A model generated the notes under the pieces. It was given only the letters and a program-made list of their open reading frames with translations. It was not told the origin of the DNA and did no database searches. A DNA stretch of 64,000 bases from Terebella lapidaria (Eukaryota; Annelida; Polychaeta; Terebellida; Terebellidae), in NCBI GenBank assembly GCA_949152475.1, contig OX424570.1:20704694-20768693 (forward strand), given 5' to 3'. Each line of letters opens with the position of its first letter. The stretch's first letter is position 1. Of the stretch, positions 49,297 to 60,859 are shown piece after piece. The position numbers and the translations under genes were made by a program.

Positions 49297-51308
49297 TGAT
49301 TGTTGACTGGTATGATTATTATGACTTTGTGATCGTTGCGCCACTTTCTTAAGCTTGTCTAAATCGCTACTATTGACACTTCATCACAACAACCAGACTC
49401 ATTTGCCAAAACCCAAGGAACTGGAAGGTGGTATCCCAACGTGTTAGGACATGAAAAAACAATGGATCTAGACAGTGAATCCCATGAATCAAGCTTAATG
49501 GAATATGTGTTATTAGTGTTTGTCACTACAGGGTCTAGTCCAAATCTCTCAAAGACCCAGCTTTGGAGGATTAAAAATGGACGGTATAAGATGACTTGAA
49601 TGCAGAAAGTAATACCAGACGTGGATTTCCGATGATCGACAACCACTCTCCATTGCACATGAAAATAGGAGGGTTCAATCAAGCATCATTGACCAAAAGA
49701 TTAAATGCCTACGAAATAAAAGTGGACATCCCATAATGACATAATATATCTTATTATCTTGGGAAACCATTTCTGGAATTTCGTTTTGCACTTCAAATCA
49801 TTTTTGTTCCGTATATTGAAAAATTATGTATAGGATAGGGCCCCAGGCTGAGGATCTATTGCAGATAGGAACCCGACGTAGTTTAGGATTCCCCCAATGA
49901 TACATTTCACAAACAGAGTTTGGAATATCTGCTTCACCCATCAAAGACGTTTTTAATAAAATTAATTTTGTATATTCATGATATACAATTCCTCCTATAA
50001 CCAAAAGTATATGTCATGTCATGTATCACAGTATCGACACCATTTACATATTTGGTATCCTGGCTATGAGAGACGAATTTATAGTAGTACCAGTACCGTG
50101 ACACTTTTGGTTAAAGCCCTGGCTGTGTGCTGTCCCTGTACATGAAATATTTGACGTGTTTTGCATACATTCCTCACTGACTGGAGGACAGATAATTGTC
50201 TTCCATTCTCAGATCGTAGATGAGGCAAGCCATTCTAATGGGACATTTTTGTTGTCAATGCGATCATCCAGTTCAAAATGAATCGCCACTACATTTCATT
50301 TTCGTGTGCTGCCACCTGTCCGGATTAAATTTCGGCAATGATGAAACGACTCAAGTGAACAAGCATGTGTAGGTTTTGGCATACACTGTTTGTACACTCG
50401 TAGTCTTTCCTATTTTCATATTTCTTTCAGGTTCCTATCTTCAGGTTCCTATCTAGATAGGAACCTCTCAGGGAGGTTCCTATTAAAAATAGGGACTTGG
50501 CCATGACAAAAGAATCATGAACTATGCTGCAAATTACTCCATATGTTTTCAAGGCAAGTATTACACATCACGAGCAAATCTAGTGGTTCATTGGCATGTA
50601 TTATTATCTACTGGACGCCAACTATCAACTCTAATAAAGGGAGATACATAATATAGCTCATCTCAAAACCACAACACCCATTAGTGTTCAGTCCTGACAG
50701 TCTGATTTGTATTGGAATATGATATTTCTGTTTCATATGTTGATGATGATTCAATATATGTATGATTTTTTATTTACATACACCTACCTGATTGTTACTT
50801 CCCACTTCAAGGGTACAAATTCCACCACATATGTCAGCATCGATACAAGCAATTATGTATGGGAACATTTATCACGCAGAATCAGTCCAAAATAAGTACA
50901 ATGTACCTGGAAGCCTTATCACTAATGGCATCAATAAAATCACTCATTATTATCGCACGAATAAAACACATATGTGCCATGAATTTTTATATGTTTGACG
51001 TACTAGCACTGACAGCATATAATCCTGCATATCAACGGCTCACGCGGGAAAAATTGACAAACCACAATAGAAAAAGCCAATTGCGGTCGTTACATTTTAT
51101 GAGATTATCAAAAATCATCTGTGCTCTACGCAGCCCCTAATGCAGGTATGGCAAGGGAAAAAGTTAACTGCTCAGTTTTAAAATTATTCGTCAATTTGTT
51201 CATTGAAATTTATGAACCGTTCACTCACAATAGTAAGTCGTTCGTTTAATTTGTTATATGGTTCACATAGTTTAACCGTTCACTCAATATAACTTAAAAA
51301 GGTTTCAT

Positions 51309-51487
51309 AAATTGAACGACCAAGTTGATCAATTGAACAGACAGTTTGTCAAATTGAATGAAAGACTGATTAAATTGAAGGAACGGTTTGATGAATTGAA
51401 CTTGGATTCAATATATCGATTGAAAGGTTAGTCAAACTGTACGACATAACATATTGAATGAACGATTGATTATATTGAGTGAATGGT
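51309..51487 (+). repeat. ~21-bp minisatellite, copy C
   Basis: Units start at 51309, 51331, 51352, 51373 and 51394 with aattgaa, followed by degenerate later ones. The period is 21-22 bp with a loose consensus aattgaannraacggtttga. Diverged versions are in A (26615-26760) and B (about 47860-48090). Confidence 0.7.
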
Positions 51488-51796
51488 ATATATGTAGTGA
51501 GCGTTCATTATGTATTAGTTAAAGAATGAGACAGAGTGTCATCGCGAAAATAAAGAACGACGGCCGAAGGCCGGAGTTCTTTTTTAGCGATGGCACTCTG
51601 TCTCATTCTTTGACGGACTTAAAATACCTACGGTGTACAGTCAAGTGGTCGAATGCTGTGCTATACACATAATCGCTCTTTATTGCTCACGTGTGCATTA
51701 CCCGATACAGCTCACTGTCCAAAGACGGTATGTTGGGGTTGCAATACAATAACCGTTCTTTATTTGCTTGAGTACACAGATACTGAGTACTACTCA

Positions 51797-52015
51797 ATGT
51801 CAAAGTATACCACGTTGAGATTCCCACAAAATGCGCTCATTTTGAATGTTGGAAGCCACGAGGTCACAACGTCAAAATGGATAGACTCGTTATTTATGAC
51901 ACAACACACATGCGGAACCAAATCTGGAACGACAATCTCGCTATTTTGCTACTACAACGCAGGGAACGAGTGTACGTACGATGAATTGTCTGACGCTATA
52001 TTAACACAAGGATAG
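51797..52015 (+). CDS. Hypothetical ORF, unit 1 (72 codons)
   Basis: Starts at an ATG in unit 1 of the 1.5-kb insertion and is read as MSKYTTLRFPQNALILNVG and onward. It matches the frame of the unit-2 ORF for about 64 residues, then an 11-bp insertion shifts it to an early stop. I recognise no domain. It may be an exon fragment captured by an element or a chance open frame. Confidence 0.25.
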   Translation: MSKYTTLRFPQNALILNVGSHEVTTSKWIDSLFMTQHTCGTKSGTTISLFCYYNAGNECTYDELSDAILTQG

Positions 52016-52439
52016 CAGGGAATGTCGAACGCACTGCTCCTCAACATGTGTCATACAACACATCTACTGAAGAAATTTCGGACGAGGAGCTCACGCACGC
52101 CGTTCTTTATTTTCGGTTATGCAGTGCTTTATTTTCGGCCATGCAGTGCTTTATGTATTAGTTAAAGAATGAGACAGAGTGCCATCGCGAAAATAAAGAA
52201 CGACGGCCGAAGGCCGGAGTTCTTTATTAGCGATGGCACGATGTCGAATTCTTTAACGGACTTAAAATACCTACGGTATACAGTCAAGTGGTCGAATGCT
52301 GTGCTATACACATAATCGCTCTTTATTGCTCACGTGTGCATTACCCGATACAGCTCACGGTACAAAGATGGTATGATGGGGTTGCAATACAATAACCGTT
52401 CTTTATTTGCTTGAGTACACATATACTGAGTACTACTCA

Positions 52440-52817
52440 ATGTCAAAGTATACCACGTTGAGATTCCCACAAAATGCGCTCATTTTGAATGTTGGAAGCC
52501 ACGAGGTCACAACGTCAAAATGGATAGACTCGTTATTTATGATACAACACACATGCGGAACCAAATCTGGAACGACAATCTCGCTATTTTGCTACTACAA
52601 CGCAGGGAACGAGTGTACGTACGATGAATTGTCTGACACAAGGATAGCAGGGAATGTCGAACGCACTGCTCCTGAACATGTGTCATACAACACATCTACT
52701 GAAGAAATTTCGGACGAGGAGCTCACGCACGCCGTTCTTTATTTTCGGTTATGCAGTGCTTTATTTTCGGCCATGCAGTGCTTTATTTTCGGTCATGCAG
52801 TGCTTTATTTTAGGTAG
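52440..52817 (+). CDS. Hypothetical ORF, unit 2 (125 codons)
   Basis: Same frame as the unit-1 ORF but longer, with a more hydrophilic middle (TSTEEISDEELTHAV region). Its last ~25 codons are simply the translated 22-bp repeats, so only about 100 codons could be real. There are few differences between the two units, too few to judge selection by eye. Function unknown; expression is unproven. Confidence 0.25.
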   Translation: MSKYTTLRFPQNALILNVGSHEVTTSKWIDSLFMIQHTCGTKSGTTISLFCYYNAGNECTYDELSDTRIAGNVERTAPEHVSYNTSTEEISDEELTHAVLYFRLCSALFSAMQCFIFGHAVLYFR

Positions 52818-52830
52818 TGCAGTGCTTTAT
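52745..52830 (+). repeat. 22-bp tandem repeat, about four units
   Basis: Units of atgcagtgctttattttcgg type follow one another with 1-3 changes. Two such units close unit 1 near 52110-52155, and single ones recur near 52910-52950. Confidence 0.85.
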
Positions 52831-53568
52831 TTGCAAGTGATCGTTCTTTCGTTGATATAACGCACACATTATACAATGGATACATCGACAAGAAGTATTT
52901 TAATTTAGGTTATGCAGTGCTTCATTTTCGGTCATGCAGTGCTTTATTTGCAAAGTGATCGTTCTTTCGTTGATGTAACGCACACATTATACAATGGATA
53001 CATCGACAAGAAGTATTTTAAATTGAGTGAAGGGTTTGTGAATAGAGCAAACAACTTTTAATTTTTCATGTCATGTCCTATTAGATGCTCCGTATGACAA
53101 GAGCATTCTAGCAACAAAAATTCAAGATTTTCATCAGTTAGCCTTTCAATCAATCGGTTGGAAATTCCACATATCGGTCACTAAACCGGAATTCCTACAT
53201 GATAATCATCACAGCTAGTCTTTCGTATGGCTGGAGGCCCAAAATATCTCGAGTATCTGCCAAGCAGAGATCTCGGGAACGTGGACTCATCCAATTAGAT
53301 AGGCATTGGGAGCTTCGTGGGGCGGTTAACGCACGCACAAGTTCTGTCATATCTAGTTTCATTTTGGTCTTAGTGAGCGAGGTTTTCGGCTCAACTTCTG
53401 GGCAGTAACTATCGGTTTTTGGCTCTCTCTGTGAATCTGGTTATTGAAACTGCAGGACAGTGCAAGATCTGACTCTATTTTTTTTAAGGTAACGACAATG
53501 CATGTCTTTTTTCATGTCTGCGCAAATGTATACAATACTTCACATCGTGCATATTTTCGGTATGTTCA

Positions 53569-53953
53569 GTGGACGTGGAATCAATACCAAGTATTAAGTA
53601 TTCCGAACGAACAAAACATGGTCCTTTATCCAATCTCATAGTCCGGGGACAGAAAGTCATATCAGGCATACGAAGTGAGAGAAAACAAAAATGACAGGGA
53701 AACTCATGAACCCCCGAAAATGGCCAATAGGAGGTGTTCCGGAAAGAGTGAGCATTTCCTGCCCCACTAGTGGCACCCGTCATGAATTCCCCAAAATTAA
53801 CATGAAAATATATCTAGTTGCATGGAAGACATGGATTTGCTGTATTTATCAACCAGATCATGATGACGTCCATAGAATTTCTTAAACGCAGCTATAGGTC
53901 TTGGTAAAACATATCCTTGTCGTAAAACATATCCTTGGTAAAACATATCCTTG
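53569..53953 (-). mobile_element. Penelope-like element 3' fragment
   Basis: The reverse complement matches 46760-47104, that is, the end of the broken reverse transcriptase plus its 3' tail, at roughly 85-90%. Copy A has the uninterrupted site tatgttcaaatttcac at about 27190-27205, so this is a 385-bp insertion with only about 3 bp (tca) repeated at its edges. The 5' end of the fragment, at its right side, is a triple repeat of taaaacatatccttg. It is a strongly 5'-truncated copy. Confidence 0.8.
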
Positions 53954-54551
53954 AAATCAAATTTCACTGCAGAGGAATGAGGGTATATTTTGAATGACGT
54001 AAAGGTTCTATATCATAGCATAATTTACACGCTAGCCAACTGATTGATATCGAATTTCAAAAGCAAACTCTCTTAGTTTAATCTCGCAACACCTCTACAG
54101 GCATAGTGTTCAATGATATAACGATACCTCACGAGTCTAGCACTCAGAGCAAAATTATATTGGAATAGTAATTTAATCATCTGCATGAAAGTTACTATCC
54201 TCGCTATGTTGGTCTTCGTATTCAAGCGACAATCTATACAATTCATATAACGCAAAAAGGAGTAGTAATAACAACGAAAGATTTTTTTTAATGTACACTA
54301 CATCAATGGTCAATCGCTAGATAATTCATTGCTACTATACAAATATAGTCTAATCATATTATAAAATGCCATCAGCTCAGCAGTCTTTTGGCTTGTTTTT
54401 GGTATTCCTGTAGTTGTCCTACATTAATTTCTTGGTATTTGATTATGATATCTGATGACGGTGTGTCGTTGGATAAGAATACCCGGTTGGGGTATTTTTG
54501 CGTTCCAAATATGTTCATGTTAGGGTTCGTATTTTGTTATGAAAACAGGTT

Positions 54552-54655
54552 GATGTAAGTATCAATCTATTACCACCAATGCAGCCAAATTTTGATGATT
54601 CCAACAAGAAACGTAAAAATACATTTTGCAATAGAAACAAAGCCCGACCGAACAT
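54552..54655 (+). repeat. Dispersed ~105-bp repeat, copy 2
   Basis: Matches 885-1000 and interrupts the sequence that is continuous in segment A near 27795-27810, so it appears to be mobile. Confidence 0.55.
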
Positions 54656-56195
54656 TGGCATGTGGAGGGTTACAGAAGGTTCGGGGTTGTCCATATTCCT
54701 GATTCATTTTGTACCAACCTCCCTTCTCGGGAGGGATGATTAAAACGGATGTCATTTAGAGGAGAATTATTATTCAACACTAACATGTCAGCAGATAATA
54801 TATCATTATGGTTGGAGATGATATTCCTACTTAAAGCTGCTGCCTTCGAATATATACAATATTTTTTTTCAAAACTGGTTTCGAAAGCAGCTGCTGTAAG
54901 TAGTAAGTGGCATCTCCACCAAAAGACAGAACATTCAGAATTCAATTGATCGCCAAGAATAACATCATGTACAATTCTTATATGACGTCTGAACTGTCCA
55001 TAACTGCGGTGTACATGTAGATGATCTCCAATTTCTTAAGGCTTAGGGCATATTATTTTTTATTGAATAGATTGTTCGTCACAAATGCCTGGTGATACAA
55101 TCTTTTACTGGGTAGATTTGTTATGGGGGAAAGGTGGGGGGGATAGACATGTGTCGTCTTTATAATATATCCGCTATTTGTGTCTGCTGTTATTATTTCC
55201 CAATTGCTATTACCATGATTAATCAAATGTGTAGGCAAGTGAGATATTACAATATGAGTTCGTATCTCCTACTTAAATACTTAGGTGTGGTGTCTGGTAA
55301 TGATGATTTGTTATGAAGTAGTCTATTCAGAATAAATTCCATCATATATGGCGTGGTGAATTGATCATGCATCATATGTTTGGTTGTGTTATGGTCTCCT
55401 TCCATGTATAGTCCCTTGTCCCTAGGTCGATATTTCAGGCCTTACAGGCCATCGAGGCACACCATTGCCACAGACATCACAAATGGTGTGCCATATCATG
55501 ACTGTGTAAAATGAGAAATTTATATAGAATATTTCAGACTGGTTGACAAAGTCTCACATTCAGGGCTTTACACTTCAAATGTGAAAGACGTAGAAATTTA
55601 GAAAATTTCAAAAAGAAACGATACAAAAAAGAATTGGAAGCAATCCACTGTGGATCTTGAAGATACAATTTTTGAAATGAGTATACAATGTGACCTCAGG
55701 TAACGCCAATTTCAATATCCTCGCAGCAGGGAGGTACGGTAACAAAATATTGTAAAAATACTTAGGTTTATTTAACAACAAAATTTTGTTACCTAAAGAC
55801 TGTCGAGGGCAGCCCTAAATGCCATCTCCTCTTTCCAAACGTTTTCAAACTACAACTGCTTAACTTCAAACAAATTTAATCAGATGAACTGCTACAAGTG
55901 TGTAACTTCAATCAAATCTAATCAGACGAACTGTTCAGTATGTGCTTCATCAATTCCATTGGATAGAGCTTGACCTCCATACTACAGTTTCTCTACTTTT
56001 TCGTGTGGACGATTTTATCCCTCTCATGTTTTCAAATTACTTCCGCTTTCCTGTCATTGAGGACGTCACCTCATTGAACCTAATTCTGCAAAAGATGTTC
56101 AAACCCTCTTCATCTGTTGGAGTCACCGTGTGAAAGAGACAGACTAATTAAATGCCGTCTACCGAGGACAAATATTTTTGTCCGGAAGTATTTAC

Positions 56196-56196
<1 letters not shown>

Positions 56197-56280
<84 letters not shown>
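56197..56280 (+). repeat. (AT)n microsatellite
   Basis: An uninterrupted alternating AT tract of about 80 bp, directly against the 3' end of the Penelope-like fragment that follows. It generates long alternating Ile-Tyr open frames on both strands that are not genes. Confidence 0.97.
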
Positions 56281-56282
<2 letters not shown>

Positions 56283-56963
56283 CAAGAAATGAAGCATCTG
56301 ACAGAATAACGCACACAGCATAGAAGAAGAGAGTCCTGTCAAAACCCATAATTCCATTTATTCAAATTTTCGAGTGCACTGCACTCTTCATCAGGTCTGG
56401 ACTGTTTGACACAAATGGCGACAGCACAGAAATATATACAGCAAAACACCAAGATTAATGGATACACTAATACAGGTGACAATAACATATAGAGCAGAGG
56501 TATGTGATAATACCAGAATTACTTAGTATAATCTCTAGTACGAGCTTTACGGTTTTGTGCACAGAAGCCGTCATCTACATTGAAGCCTTTAGGACTAACT
56601 GTATCAAGTTTCCATATCCAAAATTTCTCGCGTTGGTCGAGCAATTCTTTATTACCTACATGTTCTATAATCTGAAAGCGGAACAGGTGTGGACAGTCAC
56701 ATTGTTGTAGGTGGCTGTATAATACGTGACATTCATTTTGACATTTAGCTGATCCACTAGTGAACTTTCTCAGAGCAGATTTGTGATTATTGATGCGGAG
56801 TCTGATATCTACAGTTCTTCCAACAGTGCACACAACAAACACAACACAACAAACACAACAAACTATATATATAATTGACATTTATAATTGCGCCTTTTGC
56901 ATAAAAAAAAATGCTCAAAAGCACATTACATAATAACATGACAATATTATATGTAGGAAGAGA
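56281..56963 (-). mobile_element. Penelope-like element 3' part with GIY-YIG remnant
   Basis: Inserted in copy C between sequences that are adjacent in copy A (acttcatacgtactgcag near 29250). On the minus strand, 56830 to about 56555 encodes the C-terminal endonuclease region of a Penelope-like element: VGRTVDIRLRINNH, a phe-rich middle, then REKFWIWKLDTVSPKGFN with the conserved glutamate of GIY-YIG nucleases. The 3' untranslated end follows, including cctgatgaagagtgcagtgc near 56400-56380. The upstream part, where the GIY motif would be, is degraded into a TTGTGT simple repeat. The element ends at the (AT)n tract. Confidence 0.78.
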
Positions 56964-57119
56964 TACTACATAAGTACTGCAGATAATTTTCATTGCAAAC
57001 TGAGGTATATAAACCAATAATTATAGTGTTATTGTGTAAAGTTATAGCGTAGGCCAATGTATGTATATATTGTTGAACTTGGCGTTGCTTAACTTAATTA
57101 TTTAATTGGAGATGTTACT

Positions 57120-58170
57120 GTGACTATATGTGATTTCAGACATGGCGGTCAGATTAGGTACAACGAATCATATTGTAAACGACATTATTATCATAAAAAA
57201 ATCGCACACGGATCGTATCGTCGGAGTAGGCCAAGAAACCAGGGAAGGATGCGAAGTATCTAATCTTCTGAATGAAGACCGTAATTGCTCCAATAGGAGG
57301 CCCCCTTGGCTGTGAGGGCTTCTCATGGTACATTACATGACGTCATGACTGAGCGAAGTGCCTCGCGAACTCCCAAGTCCTGGATGTCCGGGGTAACACA
57401 CGGGAGAACATTGAGGGTCGTTCCTCAATAACAAATTGTTGGTCTAGGGCCGAATCTGTCATGCTGATGACCAGGGTGGAGGGGGTCGATGGGGAGAAAT
57501 CTCCACTATCTCTCCTAGTTTGTTGTGTTCTCTCCGTCTATCTAAAAATAATTACTCAGTTTAGTATATTTTTGGGCAGAATCCTCCCCTCCACAGGGGA
57601 TAGACACTTTGTAAAGGATTACAAATTCTCGGTGCGAGAGGCGAGTGCGAGAATTATCCCAGTCGTGTTAGGATAAACTGTCGTGTCGATAGAGGATTAT
57701 TCGTTTTTGAACAACGCTTTCGTGCTGTGCGATCCGGACAGTTTAATAGGGACCGGAGGAACCCTATCCTCATCACACCAGTGTGCATGTAGTCTGCCAA
57801 TAATCGGCAAGTGTGATACCGAGTGTCCAATACTACAACAGAAGGTCAGAATAGGTCCATTTCAGTGGAGACAGGACGGTTGCATACTGTTCAGCGTGCC
57901 GGTTGTCCAGTGGTTACGAATGTTCAGGATGAGCAGATACACACAGACACGGGGCAATGCTTATGTGATACTCAGCGGGGAAACACCGTGGTTACAGTGG
58001 CCTACACAATTATATACACAAAGTACGTATACAATACATATGCCACTTTGTCACATTATAATCGATTTAATGTTGCGAGTGTAGTCACCAACATATTATC
58101 TATCACCAAACAACCACACCAGACATACAGTTTCTCCACACAAAAAAACCCCGACCAAAGCAACTAGTAT
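57120..58170 (+). other. GC-richer island with overlapping ORF remnants, unidentified
   Basis: This block lies between the end of segment C and the next old repeat unit and has no counterpart in A or B. It is visibly richer in G and C than its surroundings and carries a chain of forward open frames: 57130-57315, 57461-57676, 57683-58084 and 57823-58167. The last two overlap, and both look amino-acid-balanced, as if one protein had been frameshifted near 57835. I recognise no domain. It may be a decayed transferred or viral-derived sequence, a fragment of an unrecognised element, or an exon-rich relic. Confidence 0.35.
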
Positions 58171-58184
58171 ATGCGATTATATAG

Positions 58185-59000
58185 TTTTGCGCAAAATATT
58201 TTCATTATTAAATGGAATTTCGCTACATGGATTCCATACACGTGGCGCTGTGTAATTCTCATCTATCACAATGAAGGGGTGAAATTCAATTGCTGGAATT
58301 GCCTAAGGATCAATGATGAGTTGTCAGTGATTCTAGGCAGGCATTACTACATTGATATGCCTAATCTTTTTCTGTCAGCTACAATTGAACGAATCTGACG
58401 GAGGTCATCGGCCGCTGTTATCATGGTTATTGTGTTTACTAAGAACCGAGATCAATGCCGAGAAGAGAATTGAATATGACAAACCAACCAGTTGAAAATT
58501 ACAAATAAGAGTTACGGTGTCTTTTTCCTAATGTGTGACTCCGAGTAAGAGTAATTTCTGAGTTGGCATTAAAGACAATTTATATATCTCCATTTTAAAC
58601 TTAATTAAATATAATATACAATGAGTATCCAAAAAATCAGTCTCACCGTGGCATAATTTGCGAGCTATTACCACAACATAACACGAATGGTGAGGTGCAA
58701 ATTTGATAGGTCTATCTTCACTATTGATGTTCACGGACTGCATTCAACCAATTGAAGACTAGTTCCCACTTCAGACATTCTGATCTCTAATGTTACAAGA
58801 AGGAGCATTAAACGTCCATACATCTTTCAGACATTTGAGGTGGCTTTTGGAGTGTTGACAACAATGTATATATGGGCATTAATGTTTTATGGTGCTGCTA
58901 GTTTGCAATTATGAATGCATGAAGTGATGATAATGTAATAGCGGCGTACGCAACAGTCATAGTGTAATAACCTGCTGTATCTTACAATAACACAATAGCA
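58185..59000 (+). repeat. Old repeat unit homologous to A 24200-24960
   Basis: Ordered matches include caattgctggaattgcctaa (58289, as at 24319), aactccaattgaa-like sequence, then cacttcagacat followed by tctctaatgttac (58770, as at 24798) and a gggcattaatgtttta block. Identity is roughly 70-75% by eye, so this is older than the A/B/C copies. Short open frames here are not supported as genes. Confidence 0.7.
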
Positions 59001-60859
59001 TCATGTGAAACGTGCTGAGACAATGTAATTCCACATTAATTCCACATAATTGCATGATGTATTTCTCCTCATAACGCGAAAAAACCTCGTATCAAAATGA
59101 CGAAATGTTTTGTATGCTCGCTACAAAATTGGCTGTAATCAGCCACCGTAGATATGGCATGTAATTTTGCCGGGCTGACATTGTTGTCATATTGTTCGTC
59201 TATGCCTATTGTATGTAGGCATATTCGACCAATCAAGATGTCCAGATCTTCGGATATGAAACCCGTTTCCAAGCAGAATCTGTCTACACATGAACTTGAA
59301 GACCCCTTCAAGCGTATGAAATAGATATACGACGCCTCGGCAATACACTGTACATTATAGGGAGATAATTGCACAAACCACAATTTTTGTTTACTACTTT
59401 TTATTACTGGCTATTATTTTGATCAATTTCTTTCCAGTCACACCACAGCCAGACAAACATACATGTTTCACCATTTTAATATTACATATTAGAATCACAT
59501 TTAATAGTAAATCACGATATAGTTGAAGTATATAGTTCCGATCAAGGTAGTCTTTATTGCATGAAACTGTCATGTGTTTGAGACATTACCAGTGTTACAA
59601 GTACCTTGCACCATTGAGTCTTGGGTCGCCGAGACCTCGAAGCACGAGTTACATAAAGTCACATAGCATACGCTGCCTCAGTGAAAAATAATGTATTTAT
59701 CAGATTTATTTATGAATCCCCATTTGTGTCTTTGTTTCAAGAAGAAAAGTCCTAACCCTACAGTATTAATCCAACCCAGTACAGCTAACTTGTATCAGAC
59801 CCTTATCATATTGACAGACATACTAAAACTTCTCCTTTCAATTGAGCAATAATGTTTCCCCTACAGACTCTGCAATTATCTCTCGTTTTCCTGTCGGTGA
59901 TGATTACCCGTATTGTAAGTAATTCAGCAGCGGATGTTCAAAAGCCTCTTCATCTGCCCTATTTAGCGTTTGAAAAAGGTAACTAATTAAATCACGTGAC
60001 TCGATGATATGATTCCATCCTTTTAAACAGCTCTCCATATTTTATCTATTCTACATTAGGTTTTGCTCAAGACGACACTAATAACAGACAATTGAAATGG
60101 GTAGAAATTGCATTTATGTTTATATTTTAATGTTTTAAGTTCATATTTACCTACTATGTAATGAATAAATCAACATAAAAATAACATTATTTTCTACATT
60201 TTCGAACGCACATGGATTCTGGTTTATGTTTGATCGTTCTGTCTGATACCCTGATGGGATGTTGAGACTGGAAATCTTACCAACGGGTTACTGTAGTGGA
60301 CGTCAACACTAATAAATATGAACTACCAGATTCTTATTTCAAAGCTTAGTGCATGGACAGAATTAATACAACCAATTTCGTAGAACCAAAATACAATGCG
60401 AATGATACATGCACAACTGGCGTGATATTCAAAGACACATTATCACCACGGATACATACTACACACACACATTACGAGAGTAATATTTTCTACCTGCGCC
60501 GGATTGGACGATATTCAAAGCAACGCAATGCCTTATTCATGAAGATTAGGAATACCAAACCGAACTATAGACAAACATTGTTGTTGCTGTTTGGATAACA
60601 CGTCCTCCTGTCATGGATGACGACCCAGCCATGGAATCAATGAGTTCCAACTGTGTAATGAAATGGATCCGTGTTTTCCTGACTGGATTATTCGTAGCAA
60701 TCCGGCTCAGTACTGAGCCATTTCCTGATTGCTACACGTTTTATTTTATTGAGATGTTCTATGAAGTGCAACTAATCATAATATAGCATCGAACTGTTAT
60801 CCTAAAGTGTATTTGAGCAATGTACTTCTGCGGTCAAACGTGTCTCTTTAGTGTCATTC
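59001..60859. other. Non-coding sequence with a weak landmark copy
   Basis: A weak copy of the landmark found at 20290, 23640 and 28990 lies near 59850-59990. An 81-codon open frame at 60353-60598 has no recognisable domain. Nothing else is seen. Confidence 0.4.

Larger units (their letters stand above)
51512..53024 (+). mobile_element. 1.5-kb unclassified insertion with internal tandem duplication
   Basis: Copy B lacks this block: there ctcattatattgagtg is continuous near 48050. The insertion has two ~640-bp units (about 51512-52153 and 52154-52800). Each opens with a hairpin whose arms contain gtgccatcgc and aaagaacgacggcc, then carries an open frame and ends in 22-bp gcagtgctttattttcggyc repeats. 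A ~110-bp stretch with tgatcgttctttcgttgat and tacatcgacaagaagtattt is also doubled (near 52835-52905 and 52950-53022). A TTA is shared at the two junctions. I see no terminal inverted repeats, transposase or reverse transcriptase. Unknown element type. Confidence 0.7.
48809..57012 (+). repeat. Segmental duplication, copy C (partial)
   Basis: Direct repeat of A from about 25066 to 29299, enlarged by a SINE (49136-49296), a 1.5-kb insertion (51512-53024), a Penelope-like tail (53569-53953), a small dispersed repeat (54552-54655) and an (AT)n plus GIY-YIG insertion (56197-56963). It is more diverged from A than the near-identical core of B. No gene is supported inside other than the ORF pair in the 1.5-kb insertion. 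Confidence 0.85.

Noticed and set aside
56117-56357. Open frames on both strands rich in Ile-Tyr
   Set aside because: They are translations of the (AT)n microsatellite.
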